DNA of 64,000 nt from Parietaria judaica (taxonomy: Eukaryota > Streptophyta > Magnoliopsida > Rosales > Urticaceae). The stretch's first letter is position 1. Every line of letters starts with the position of its first letter. Position numbers and translations under genes: made by a program. The notes beneath the pieces were generated by a model, which worked only from the letters and a program-made list of their open reading frames with translations, was not told the origin of the DNA and ran no database searches. The stretch is taken from the NCBI GenBank assembly GCA_954871525.1, contig OX940865.1:12042606-12106605 (forward strand). The letters run 5' to 3'. Below, in pieces: positions 47,699-59,620 of this stretch.

Positions 47699-49200
47699 TG
47701 TTTAATAATTTACATAGTGTAGCCGAATTAGAAATTATACCGAGATACTAGATCATTTAAGTTATGTTGAGGAAAAATCGACAATCGAATTAGTAAACCA
47801 CATATATTGAAAATCACATCCTCGTTTTTTATTTATTTGATAATACCGATTCATGTTTTTCTATAAAAAAAAAAAAAAAAGGTCGACGTGGACTAATTTC
47901 AGCCCTAAACAGTACTTATTTTTCTGAATTTGTAGCTAGTTTTAAAGTATGAGAGAAGATAGACACACACAAATTAGTCTTAGCAACAAGCCAAGATTGT
48001 TAACATGGTAGCATAAATAATTAAGGAAGTAACATGAGTAGCTTAAAGTAAGTGATATTAGATTGTATACGTAAAGACAAGGCTAATGATATAGAGTGTG
48101 AGGAAACCATGATTTTAACTCTTTTATTCGGATTCCCTATTTCGGATCATTTGGATTTTCCACTATTCATCCCCCATCCTGGTCCCGGTTTAGAAGATCT
48201 CAAATTTTTCACATTCGTGAACCGGAACAAAATTATAAAATATCATTTTTCAATTAGGGACGAAAAAAAATTCAGGTACATACACGATTCTAAGTTTTGA
48301 ATCAAACAATTTTTTTTTAAATCATTGTACTGACTAACACAATCCTCTAGAGTCGGATCTGAGGGGAGGCCTAATAAACCCACGCTTTTAGTAAACCAAA
48401 AAAATGTAAACTCTGATGGGCCTGAAATAAGCTTAAAGTTAATATCATTTATTTATTTATTTTAGAGCTCAAAATTACCATTTTGACATAGGCCTCAAAA
48501 TTAATCTTTGCCTAGTACTCTTTCATGATCAGGTTTGGCTCTGTACAAACCAATACCGCAAAACATAATTCAAAAATGCAAAACATACTCTATAGATAAA
48601 AACAGAAGCAGTGATCTTATATTATTTTAAAACAAAAAAATAGGATATAGTCTTAGTAAAAACACATTTAGTGAGGGTGACGACTCGTATTTCGTGCCAT
48701 GTACGTAGCTGTGTTTTAATTGTTTATGAATGATTTTATGTGGTCCCCTACCCGTCTCATTTATTAACCGTGTTAGAATATGAGACTCAGATCATCTATT
48801 TCATTGAATAACAGTGTTTATCGTGTTTATCCATTTAACTAATTCAAATACACTTAAATTAATTAATTCAGTTTAGACTCGTTTAACTTAATTTATATGA
48901 TTATATTATCTAAGATTTTAAAAATTTATTACAATACTTTATATTTATTGATTGAACAATGTAATGAATCAAATATATACACATAAATTTCATGTATAAT
49001 AAGTTGTAGAGCACTTAATAACGTATATAAAATGTATAAAATGAAACTTTTTGCTCTTCAATCGTGTCTAGTTGGGGCTTATCATGTTGTTGTGTTCAAG
49101 TCGTGTTTACCCGTTATTTTCTAATCGTGTTCGACATATTTGGACGGCAACCCAACCCCATTAAGATTATGTCGTTACAGTATCGTGTTTTTTTTTCTTC
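43955..49200. other. Gene-poor AT-rich spacer
   Basis: More than 5 kb without a protein-like frame on either strand. It contains TA microsatellites at about 44056-44078 and 47665-47697, an AAT-type triplet run at about 46488-46511, and low-complexity A or T tracts. No tRNA-like structure or other gene could be supported. Confidence 0.55.
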
Positions 49201-49207
49201 AGCTCGT

Positions 49208-49737
49208 CAGGGTTGAACAAACGGGTATTCGGTGCAGTTTTTGACAAATATTAGACCAAATACCGCATTTCGGTATTTTAAAAATCAAAACCGAATACCC
49301 TTTTCTTAAAGATGAAAACTACATTTACTGTATAATTGGTATTTGGTGTTTGGTTGCTGTAATATCGGGTTTTTTTATACCACATTTACCGCTTTTAATA
49401 TCCAAATCCACAAAAAACATACTATAAATATTACACATTGATATACTACTAAATACTAATATTTCACAATGTTACACATAAACAAACTACTAATGTTACA
49501 CAGAGAAAGTATAAAATGATAAAACATGATATTAAATTTAGTTAAAACGCTAAAACTGGGTATGCGGTAGCAGTTTCCACATGAAAACCGAAAATCTTTT
49601 TAATCTAATTCGGGTATTCAATGTTTTCTTGGTATATTCGGTTTCAATTGATTTAATAGCGGTTGCGTTTAATCGGTATCAGAATTTGATCGATTTTTGG
49701 TAAAAAATTGGTTTACGAATATCTTTTTTCACCCCTG
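49208..49737. mobile_element. Degenerate hAT-like element
   Basis: The left end CAGGGTTGAACAAACGGGTATTCGG and the right end, whose complement reads CAGGGGTGAAAAAAGATATTCG, form imperfect inverted termini. The interior has many ACCGAATAC/GTATTCGGT phrases on both strands. No target duplication was seen, so boundaries are approximate. Confidence 0.4.
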
Positions 49738-50278
49738 TATCTTGATATTGCGACCCTTAAATATTATCAATATTGATTGAAAAGGAAACCCTAAATAAAT
49801 TCCTTATAGTTAATGTTGATTGATATATTATACATATATATATACACACAATAACTTAATTCGAGAACCGGTAAAAAATTGAATTTTACCCTGGCGACGG
49901 TCCCGATTCCCTTTTTTTGTTACTATATACGAGGCGGAACCGACACAAAACGGGGAACTAGAGTCTAAAATTTCACTTGTAATAATAATATGCATGCACA
50001 TGCATGCATGTATGCATAATCCACAAAGATATTAATAATTAATATAATATAATATGATATAGTATTATAATAGATGGTGTAGGTAAGACTTGGTTTTTAC
50101 GATAGCTTTAGCATCTCCGGTGGCGTAGTGACCGGCCGTCAACTTTATTCACATATATCGATCTCAACCGTTGACATCATAATCAATCATATTCATATAT
50201 ATATATACGCGTATATATATGATACATCATTCTGGCTGAAACTCTATCTACAGTGCTGCTGTGAGATCAAACACGTAT

Positions 50279-51091
50279 ATGGGGTCCTCGAGTACAAGCA
50301 ACAACGGCGGAGGAGTACCTCCGGGGTTCCGGTTCCACCCGACGGACGAGGAGCTCCTGCATTACTACCTGAAGAAGAAGGTTTCTTTTCAGAAGTTTGA
50401 GATGGAAGTCATTCGTGACGTCGACTTGAACAAGTTGGAGCCTTGGGACTTGCAAGGTATATATATAATATAGTATATACAACCCTAACTGTATCTCTAG
50501 GTCTAACCATGCTTGAGACTTTGATCTCTGATCAGCAAATAGTGAATAAAACTAGTGTTGAGATTGTGACCAGACATGGTATGTTCCGAAATGTTGGGTG
50601 CGACCAGCAGGGACGGAACTAGGAATTTATAATTAGGGGGGCCAGAAAAAAGTTATCTTTCGGGCTTTTTCGAAGAAAATTCAAAGTACATAGGCCACGG
50701 TCCCCACGGCTTCTGTGATTCTGTCATTGAATCAGACGTATTTTTAAAAGTTATGTAGTATTAAGAGCTTTGCCATAATCAAATAATTAATTTCTTGGTG
50801 CAACATATAAATATTGGATTCTTTCTATTAAGGGCGTTATTTCGAAATTTTACGGCTCAAGTGCGACCTAGAAGTATTGAATTATGTTATTGGATCGGAC
50901 ATTTATGCGCGTTTTTAATTACGAATAAATAATAATAAACATAGCTTATATTTTAGTATTCTCTCTCTAACTCCATTCTGTACAATAATAAAACTCTTTC
51001 GGATGCTGTGAAATATCATCTCAAATTAGAAGATAGGGGGAAGAATAATGAAAGATGAAACCTAAGCTAAAGTATAATATTCTAATAGTAT

Positions 51092-51127
<36 letters not shown>

Positions 51128-52618
51128 AATCGACAAGTTTAACAAAAACTAGCGATTTTCCGCTTTGTTCAATTGGACCCAATTCCCGGTCTCCAGATCG
51201 AGAACGCCAGGACATTGAGCTTCTCACTTTAAAAATTGAAATTCCCTGTTTTGATTAGACTGGGAACCGAATACAAAAATTCTAGTCTTATCTTAAAGTA
51301 GTATAAAGTGATAAACCGTAGAGACCGGCGATAAATATATAAATATATATATATATATATATTGTACCGGTGGTAGGCGCTGCTAATTAGTGTTCGTTGA
51401 CTGTTTTAATGTAGAGAGATGCCGAATAGGGTCGACCCCACAAAACGAGTGGTACTTCTTCAGCCACAAGGACAGGAAGTACCCGACGGGTTCGCGCACG
51501 AACAGGGCCACCAATGCAGGCTTCTGGAAGGCAACTGGGCGTGATAAGTGCATCCGCAACACCTTCCAGAAGATCGGCATGCGCAAAACACTCGTGTTCT
51601 ACCGCGGGCGCGCTCCCCATGGCCAGAAGACCGACTGGATCATGCACGAGTATCGTCTCGAGGACGCTGACCACACCTCCAATGAGCATGACCCATCTCA
51701 TCAGGTATATATATCTACATATCTATCTATATTCATTTTATATACTATAGATCATTAGAAATGGAGATAAATTTTTTCTCCTAAACGGCTTTTTGTACAA
51801 AGGAGTTAAAAATCATTAGAATTTCGCATATTATTCCATGATTCTTTTATTCAATATATCTTCACATTACTCCACTATTTTTTTATACTAATTCATGATA
51901 AATTTATTATTTTATAGATTTTCTTCTCTCAATGCATGTAGTGATACTGATATGTACTCGTTGCATGCAGGAAGAGGGATGGGTTGTTTGCAGAGTATTC
52001 AAGAAAAAGAACTTGTTCAAAGTGGGCGGGGCCAACAACGAACCCGGTTCCGGCGGTGGCGGAAGCTCCTCCACCACCTCCGCAACCAACAGCTACAACA
52101 TCAACACTGTCGCAAACCACTCCACTCCGTCGGATCATCACAACCGCTTAATCAACGGCGCAAATCATCATCACCTTCATCACCACCACCAAGCAGTGTT
52201 GAGCAGCTTTCAACAGCCGAACCAATACCCGGCCGTGGCTCACCAGTACCTCATGATGCAGCCAAGCTTCGAGCTCAACGCCAAGCCTGTCTCCGATCAC
52301 GAGCGCCAAGTGTATGGCGATCATCAGTACCTGCCAATCGAGATGGGGTCCACAGCCGCCACGTCGTCGGAGCACTACCATGGGCACCAACCGCCGATGA
52401 TGAGCGAGTGGGAAATGCTCGACCGGATTCAAGACCGTCGGGGAGAAAACGACATTGATGGCGATCAAGCGGTGGGGCTTCTCCCAGTGTCTCGGTCCCA
52501 AAACGACAATGACAACAACGGCTTCAATCAGCTCTCTTTGGGCGCCGGCACAACTACGGCTGCGACAACGATCACGAGCACCACGGCGGAGATGGACTTC
52601 TGGGGCTATACTAAGTAG
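50279..52618 (+). CDS. NAC transcription factor, BEARSKIN (BRN1/2) clade
   Basis: Three exons: 50279-50456, 51415-51704 and 51971-52618. Introns are GT-AG; the product is 371 residues. The NAC domain spans residues ~12-170 with all subdomains: [62 protein letters not shown] and [30 protein letters not shown] and [20 protein letters not shown], and [14 protein letters not shown]. The two introns fall at the positions usual for NAC genes. [19 protein letters not shown] and DKCIRN fit Arabidopsis BRN1/BRN2 better than SOMBRERO. The tail is rich in His, Gln, Asn, Ser and Thr, includes EWEMLDRI, and ends DFWGYTK, probably an activation region. Relatives act in the nucleus and drive root-cap maturation and cell detachment. 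A long alternative frame over exon 3 is a shadow. Confidence 0.95.
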
Positions 52619-54145
52619 CTCTATTTATTATCCATTATTATTATTCTTATTCTCAGTATAGTCTCACTCTCACACAAAAATATTTCTATATTCATTTGAC
52701 CATTGTCACTCGTGTTGATTAATGATTATGATTGTTGATTGATAAGAATTGTTGTAATTTATCATCTACCTTCTCATGTTACTGTAAAGTCTCACTCTCT
52801 CATTGATTATACTTGTTCCGAACACATTAGTTTCGTGTCCGTTTTATGTTTTATGTCGTTTTTCTTATTTGTTGTTGCTGTTGTTGTTTTGTTTTAGGGT
52901 TTTGATCTATTCGATTATTTAAGTGTTTCTTTTTTACCATTTGTAAGGCCGCTTGGAATCGAAATTGGAAACCTTGAGTTTCACCTAACTCTCGTGCACG
53001 AATTCTTCCCAAAACCTAAAGTTTTGATTGCGATTTTGATATTCTTTAACTAAAAAACTCGTGCATTTATCAATAGTATAAGGAATAATTTTTAATTAAC
53101 TAGTATTTGTGTGCGAATCAATAATTGAATTTGTTCCGTTTCTCGAAAGTTCTCCTGCATCCGAAAAGTAAGTACTTCTTTGTCTATTTCTAGGTGCACA
53201 CACTTAAAGTGACATTCATATACTAAAAATAGGTATCTATGTGTATTATTATACTTATTTGAAGTGCCAATCATATACTATGATTAAGTATATATGCGTA
53301 CGATATTATACACATAGGTTCAAACAGTACGCCATTATATTTTTAATAGCTACGTCCAATATATATTTCTATTTATTTTTCTTGTATCAGAATAAAAACT
53401 CATTCTGATTGTGTTACATGTACTGTATGAAATGTTGCCCTTATTTACAAATAGGTGCAGAATATTTAATATCCCTAATAATTAAAACGTAGAATAAATT
53501 ATCTAAAACACTTTACCTAAGAATGATATTTATCCACATTCATTTTCATTTATTCATTATTAGAAAAATCATTTAAATTAAAGCTGGCTAGCCCTCTAGG
53601 TTGACCGTTGACCCAACTGCTACGTGCCTTCTAAACTATCCAAAAACACCCGTTTTGTCTCATTTTTTAATACAAATGAGCATGTGAAAATGCATATGCC
53701 TTTTTCTTAGGGCCAATGTAAAAAGAGATCGATTTTTTATTTTTTTTGCTTATAGTTTATTCAGCTTTTTTTGTTTTTTTTTTAATTTATAGCAATCTTT
53801 TTTAATAAGTTTTTTTTTTTTCATTCAAACTTGTCAAATTATCTTAAATTAGTCTTTTGAAATTTATTTTGCATCAGTTTTCTAGCTGAAGTTATGGCAT
53901 TGTCTAAGTTTGCATCCTAAATTCTCAAACTTTAACAATTTATCCCCTCTGTTAAATATTTTACAATTTCGAAGGTTAAAATCGTACGTTAAGGTTTATT
54001 CGTATTTTTCTTTCTTTAAATCATTTTAGCTTGGTTAGTAGCTTACCTCAACCTATTTTCTCATTCCATTTTTAACCGATGCTACATATTTGAGGACACA
54101 AATTATTTGGAACTAGTAGTCTGTCAGCTTCATTACCCTTCATCT
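52619..54145. other. 3' flank of the NAC gene and spacer
   Basis: The first 200-300 bases probably include the NAC 3' UTR. The rest is AT-rich with long T tracts (53740-53825). No gene is recognisable. Confidence 0.5.
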
Positions 54146-54762
54146 CTGTTCGTCAGTGGCGTAGCTATGTAGGGTCTAGTGTACGCACGGACACCACCTG
54201 AAAAACGTAAAAAATATTAAAATAATAGTGTTTAAGCAAAATAAAAAAAAATTATATATCATTATAATACTTCATTGGCCCATAATAAGAAGTTAAAGAG
54301 CATTCAGCCCAATTGGTAAATTGTTTTTCCCAAGTCTCTTTTTTAAGAGAGAGGACTTGAGTTCGAGTCTAGGGCTAGTCGTATATTTTATTTTATTTTT
54401 TTCTTTCTTTAAGTTTTTTTTTTGTTTATTTCTTTTCAGTTATTAAAATATATTGATACATTTTTATACTCGCCTATTATATTATTAAAAATGTTATACA
54501 TAAAAATATAGATAAAATTATTTTGTATTGAATACCAGTCGATTGGATATTTCTATTTCTACCAACGATAAATTTATAATGATATACTTTTGAAAATGAA
54601 AACGCGGCGTCTTATTTTACTAGGGTAAGTCGTTATATATTTTTCTTTATATATAGAGAGGTTACAATGTTATTATTGATTGTTGTTAATTATATGATTG
54701 ATTTAAAAAAATATATAAGGCGCCACCTAAATTAAAATCATGGCTCCGCCACTGCTGTTCGT
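54146..54762. mobile_element. hAT-type MITE carrying tRNA-like Pol III boxes
   Basis: The element spans 54154-54754 (601 bp). It starts CAGTGGCGTAGCTATG and ends CATGGCTCCGCCACTG, giving inverted termini with two mismatches. CTGTTCGT is present on both sides (54146-54153 and 54755-54762) as an 8-bp target duplication. Inside, AGCCCAATTGGTA (about 54306) resembles a tRNA A box, and GAGTTCGAGTC (54360-54370) resembles a B box, about 50 bp apart as in a tRNA gene or SINE head. The flanking sequence does not fold into a full tRNA that I can see. Confidence 0.7.
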
Positions 54763-54844
54763 TGCGAGTCGCGTGAGTACTGTTTGTGTCAATATTTACG
54801 AATTAGGATAGTTGGGTCAACTTCATGTCTTATTGTTATTTACA

Positions 54845-55309
54845 AAAGGGTTAATGACGACGAAAATACTCAAAGTTTGGTCAAAGGGCCCTTGGGTACC
54901 CAAAGTTTCAAAATAATGGTAAAAATACCCAAAGTTATATTTGGGGAGTTGACCACTCCAATCTCGTAACACCGTTAGTTTACCTGTTAACTCTGGCCAC
55001 GTGGAAAAATCTGTTTGTTAAGTGTAATCATTAGGGGTCAATTAGTTGTATGTAATAGTATTACTTAATGGTTTAATTCACTGTTTTACGAGGCTGATGT
55101 GGGCTCGTCAACGTGGAAAAAATTGTTCCGTCAGCAACCCACGTTTGTCTGCGTGGTCAGAGTTAACAGGTAAATTAACGGCGTTACGAGATTGGAGTGG
55201 TCAACTCCCCAAATATGACTTTAAGTATTTTTACCACTATTTTTAAACTTTGGGTACCCAAAAGGTTCTTTGACCAAACTTTAAGTATTTTTACCATCAT
55301 TAAACCTTT
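54845..55309. mobile_element. Fold-back element with ~190-bp arms
   Basis: The left arm (from AAAGGGTTAATGACG at 54845) and the right arm (ending CATCATTAAACCTTT at 55309) are reverse complements. Shared blocks include GGGGAGTTGACCACTCCAAT, CTCGTAACRCCGTTARTTTA and CCTGTTAACTCTG. The loop centres near 55075. It has no gene. The arm length suggests a Mutator-like or other fold-back MITE; a target duplication is not clear. It lies 80 bp from the MITE at 54154 and upstream of TAD3. Confidence 0.75.
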
Positions 55310-55559
55310 AAAAAAAATATTTGAACAATTTTTTTGGAGAAAATATGTTAAATCCAACCCAATAAGCATTTCCTATATATTATTTTCTAACATTATTGGA
55401 CCGGAGACCGTGTCCGACAGTTCGATTCGAGTCTTCGGATACTTAATCTGCACACTTGAGAACTTGGAATTACGCCACGCAAATTTTAAAAAGATTTGGT
55501 ATTTTTGCCATCATTATCCCTTTTTATTAAAAAGAGAAAAAAGAAAAAGAAAAAGAAAG

Positions 55560-55980
55560 GTCTCGTTCATCCAGTTTGGTCTTCAACTCGCAGATTCCTC
55601 CTTCCTTAGTCTTGGAGTCTCTGAGTTCCATCACTCCATCGCTCGTCTCAGCCACTCCTCCTCCTCGCTCGCCGCTCCTCTGCCGAGCAGCCACTCCTCC
55701 TCCTCGCTCGCCGCTCCTCTGCCGAGTCTGGTATGAGATCATCTTCATTAGGAGTAAAGCTAGAATACTAGTAGTTAGACTAGTCCCTTATAACTGTTTG
55801 AATAAATGCCCAACCGAACAAGTCAAAGGATATTCCAAAGCAAGTCTTACGAAAGTTTATGATGCATGAGCCACATTCTGAATAAATTCATATTTTTTTT
55901 AAATGCCCGGAACGAATTGATCTAGTGGTACACTGGTACTGATATCTTAAGCTCCATTTTTTTTTTGTATAGTTGAATTT
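55560..55980 (+). promoter_or_regulatory. Likely TAD3 5' leader with an intron and a 39-bp duplication
   Basis: A pyrimidine-rich, GC-richer stretch (55560-55735) looks like a 5' UTR exon. It contains a tandem 39-bp unit starting CAGCCACTCCTCC at 55649 and 55688. It could be spliced from CTG|GTATGAG at about 55732 to the T-rich acceptor TTGTATAG at about 55971, ten bases before the ATG. This is inferred from sequence only. Confidence 0.45.
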
Positions 55981-58442
55981 ATGATGGAGATTGTACACAT
56001 TCCAGATAAGCCCCCCGTACAACCCGATCAACAACCAACGGGTAAGCTTTTCGTATGATCACAAGACACCAACATCGGACATTTTGCACATGTATCTGTA
56101 CATGATTTATTGTCTCCCGCGCTCTACAGTTGATGTTTTGGCCGCGCACATTGAGCCTAAGGTGGCAAACACTCTTATCAGGTCTTTTCTCTCTCCGATC
56201 ATATAAATTGTATTACAGATATATAATGATTTCCTTATGTTCCATTTTCCATTTTCACATTATTCTCTTTCATTTCTGTTAACGTTTTAGGCGCTTGAAC
56301 CAAATTGCTCCGCTTGAAAGTCTTCGCCATGTGAAGCGGGTCCGCAAGAACAAACATTTGCTACCGGATTCTCCTCAAGGACAAGAAGGTAATTTTTCTT
56401 AAATTGGTGTCTCTCTTTCGATTTGCTTTTTCCTCGTTCAGAGAATATCACATTCATCAATTTGGCTCACTTTTTCTGAAAAAATTGTATTCGGGTAGTT
56501 AGAGCATTGATCCATATGGCTTGGCTTGACAGGAAAGTTTGAGCTATGTGTGATCTTATGTCTAGCTTCTCAAAACGTAGATGATTGTTTCGGTGTGCCA
56601 CGTGAAGTACAGGAGCTAATTACGTCGTACAACTTGACTGTTTTCGAAACAAAAGTTAGTCTTCGTTTCTGTTCAATCACTTGTCATTAGTGTTGCTTCT
56701 ATGTTTCTCTTTTACCGAGTATCTTGTATCAGGTTTCGTAACTTTAGCCACAAGAAAAAAAATGAAAGAGAAAAAAGCTAATGAAAATGTACTAGGTATG
56801 CAAGTACGCTGCAACGTCGAAAGAAGAGTGGGACGAACAATGTAAGCTTTGGCCAACATCTTTTCATCCTCCAACCTAGTAAGAGATTGTATTCTATTAG
56901 ATTAGGTTTACAATAAATTTATCGACAATGTCGCTACGATATGTACTTAACCCCGTTCCTTATTCGTCCTTCAACAGTAGTATTGATGGTATAACGGGAT
57001 TCAGCGACGAGGATTCCCAATCAATTTTCAGCTTCATGAGTAAAGCTTTTCAACTAGCAAAATCTCGTGGTGCTTTGGTAACTTTTTGACTTATTGACGC
57101 CTAATTTTTTCCTTTGGATTTAGAATGAGAATTTATTTTACTTTTTCCATTGGACAAGTATGAAGCTGCTAGTAAATCTGATCGATCAAAGTCGAACCTG
57201 GTACTTTATATGAGTATCAAGGTTTCTAGATCCTTCTATACCACAAGGCTGTCGTGATAGGTCCTGAACACAAAACAGACACTTAAAACAATTGGGATTC
57301 GACAAGGAAATGAATAGCGAAACCTTATTTCAAAGCAATTAAAACGCTGCCTTTCCTTTGAGAGACCGAAAGCAAACATAACATAATCCCCAAACAAGCT
57401 AGTGCGCGCTATTGGCCAACCCAAACCCGAGCAAACACCCTTATTAATAGAAGGCAATAATGACCTTAATTTAAATTTATTACAATTGTTTGTCAATCCT
57501 CTCATAACGTCCCCTTGTGTATCGTCTGTAGGTTGTCAATGCTGCAATCATCGTGGATCCTTCAGTCAAACAGGTTATTTCTAGCGCATGTGACCAAACA
57601 CGTGAAGTACGAGAAAGCGATAACACGCATACGTATTCCGAGGGAAGGCTGGGCTGTGAAACTCCAAGGTCTAATGGAACAAGAGATTCGCATAAAGGTG
57701 TTTCTTGTTTATTCCCTTTGAGATGGGAAGATGAGAGTTCTTTTGATTGGCACCCGTTACGTCATGCTGCTATGGTCGCAATCGAATCTTCCTCCGCCAG
57801 AGACAGACAGTTGTTTCCCAGCTCGGGCGAGACTCAAGATGAGTCAACTGCGATCGATAATGGTCAACTGTTTTCCGGAGGTTCTCCGGCTAAAAGGCGA
57901 AAGACTGATCTTGAAAAGGTTTGTTATCAGTTTTCTCCCTCTCTTTCAAATGAACTTTGATTTATTTATTTTTTTTCCTCTCTTTTTTTCCCTCAACTTA
58001 TGTAAAATAACTATATCACACCCCTGACTTCGTCGTTGAGATCAGGTTAAGGGCGAGGAGACTGTTGATCTCAATGAAAACAGTTGTCATTCTCCGACTG
58101 TCAGGCCTTATCTCTGCACCGGTTACGACATCTACCTTGTTTGGGAGCCATGTCCTATGTAATTACTGCTTTTATACTTTGTAGCCTTATTTATATGGAT
58201 AATAGCAGCAAAAGTACTTTAGTTATAGTCAATTACGCCAGCAAGTACTTAGATTCTTTTGATTGATTGTGATAAGGTGTGCGATGGCATTGGTGCACCA
58301 GAGAGTAAGGCGTATCTTCTTTGCTCTCCCGAACGCCAACGCCGGGGCGCTGGGCAGCGTGTACAGACTACAGGGAGAGAAAAGCTTGAATCATCACTAC
58401 GTTGTCTTCAGAGTCGCCATGCCTAATTCCCTACTAGATTAG
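55981..58442 (+). CDS. TAD3: tRNA adenosine deaminase non-catalytic subunit TAD3 (ADAT3 type)
   Basis: Nine exons: 55981-56041, 56130-56181, 56291-56388, 56533-56654, 56796-56878, 56978-57077, 57532-57918, 58046-58158 and 58277-58442. All are GT-AG; the product is 393 residues. Plant TAD3 motifs appear in order: MEIVHIPDKPP, RRLNQIAPLESLRHVKRVRK, EEWDEQCKLWPTSFHPPTYS, DGITGFSDEDSQSIFSFM, NAAIIVDPSVKQVI, WHPLRHAAMVAIE, VRPYLCTGYDIYLVWEPCPM, CAMALVHQRVRRIFFALPN and GEKSLNHHYVVFRV. Zinc ligands His250, Cys337 and Cys340 are kept. The catalytic Glu of the deaminase HAE motif is Ala252, as known for this structural subunit. It pairs with TAD2 to convert adenosine 34 to inosine in tRNA anticodons. 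A second ATG follows directly (55984). Confidence 0.95.
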
Positions 58443-59620
58443 ATGAGCTACGAAACTCCGTTTATTCGGTAAATTTAATTTCTGCCCTAGAGAAACAGGG
58501 TAATCAGTTTTGCACCGATTCTACAGTATTCAATCTTTTAATCGTAAAAGTAACCACAATTATTTTTTTGCCATTGGATGCACTGAGGCTGAGGCTCTTA
58601 GAGATTCATTAAAGTAATGTTTTGTAATTCAATTTCTACCAAGTCTTGATATCAATCTCTTTACTTATTTTAAACCAAAGAAGAACAAATAAAATACCAC
58701 CAGAGAGTAAAAAACCAACGCACTTTAAAATCAGTGTCGTATTTAACGAGCGATCGTTATATACGATAAGCCTTAGTTCACACAGCACAAAACGCATGTG
58801 AAGAACAAGCATAGGAAAGAACAATATTTTCTAGAAAAATTTGACTGTTTGAGCAAGATTGTATCTCGTTATCAAACAGCTCGTGATTGCTTTGACGAAC
58901 TGACCCGAATTATGAATCACAAGTCACAACGAAGAGCCCGAGAGCTACGATGCCACCAACGAGCATAGTGTACGCCAAAAGATCCAAAGTCTTTAAACGG
59001 TTGTATTGATAAGATACAACTCTGTAAAGACATCGGATCTTTTGTGTTTAATCCATGCGAGACTTTTTTCCACACGTACGTTCGACACGCTTTATTTAGT
59101 CCTATTTGAACAAAATTCCCAAAAAGTTGTACAATGTATTTTTTAGTGCTACAAATGGGTAAACAATTTTACGAATCTAAGCATCCATATAAGCATAATC
59201 CACTACATTTTAGGCATTACATCCGACTCGTAAATACAAGTGAGAATGAACTTAATGAAGAACAATATCAGATCCATCTAAGAAACACCTTCATTGAAGC
59301 CATATATGCCTCTGAGCCATTCTACAGAGGAGCTTCTTCTGATGCTCTTCACAATGTCTGTCTCTTCATCAATCTCCAACTTGCAAAGAAACTGTGTTTT
59401 CCGTGTTCTTATTCGTGTTTTCATGGCTTGCTTGCCGATAACGCAGACGCCCCACGAAGCCATTTAGTCTTCTGCGTTGCTTTCGGCTTCTCTGGCTCAG
59501 CCAAGCTGTTGATGAACAACATTATGGGATATTATATTCTGATTCATTTACACTACTACCACTGCATATTTACAGCTGGTTATGAACAGAGGTTATTACC
59601 ACCATTCTCGGGAGCTTGTG
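58443..59620. other. Convergent intergenic region between TAD3 and the RING gene
   Basis: It should hold the 3' UTRs of the two converging genes. No separate gene is seen. Confidence 0.5.

Noticed and set aside
51895..52458. 187-codon frame overlapping NAC exon 3
   Set aside because: A shifted frame over the NAC C-terminal exon; the NAC frame joins the domain exons in phase.
54300..54390. tRNA gene
   Set aside because: A-box- and B-box-like sequences are present but no acceptor stem or anticodon arm could be paired; treated as a SINE-like module in a MITE.
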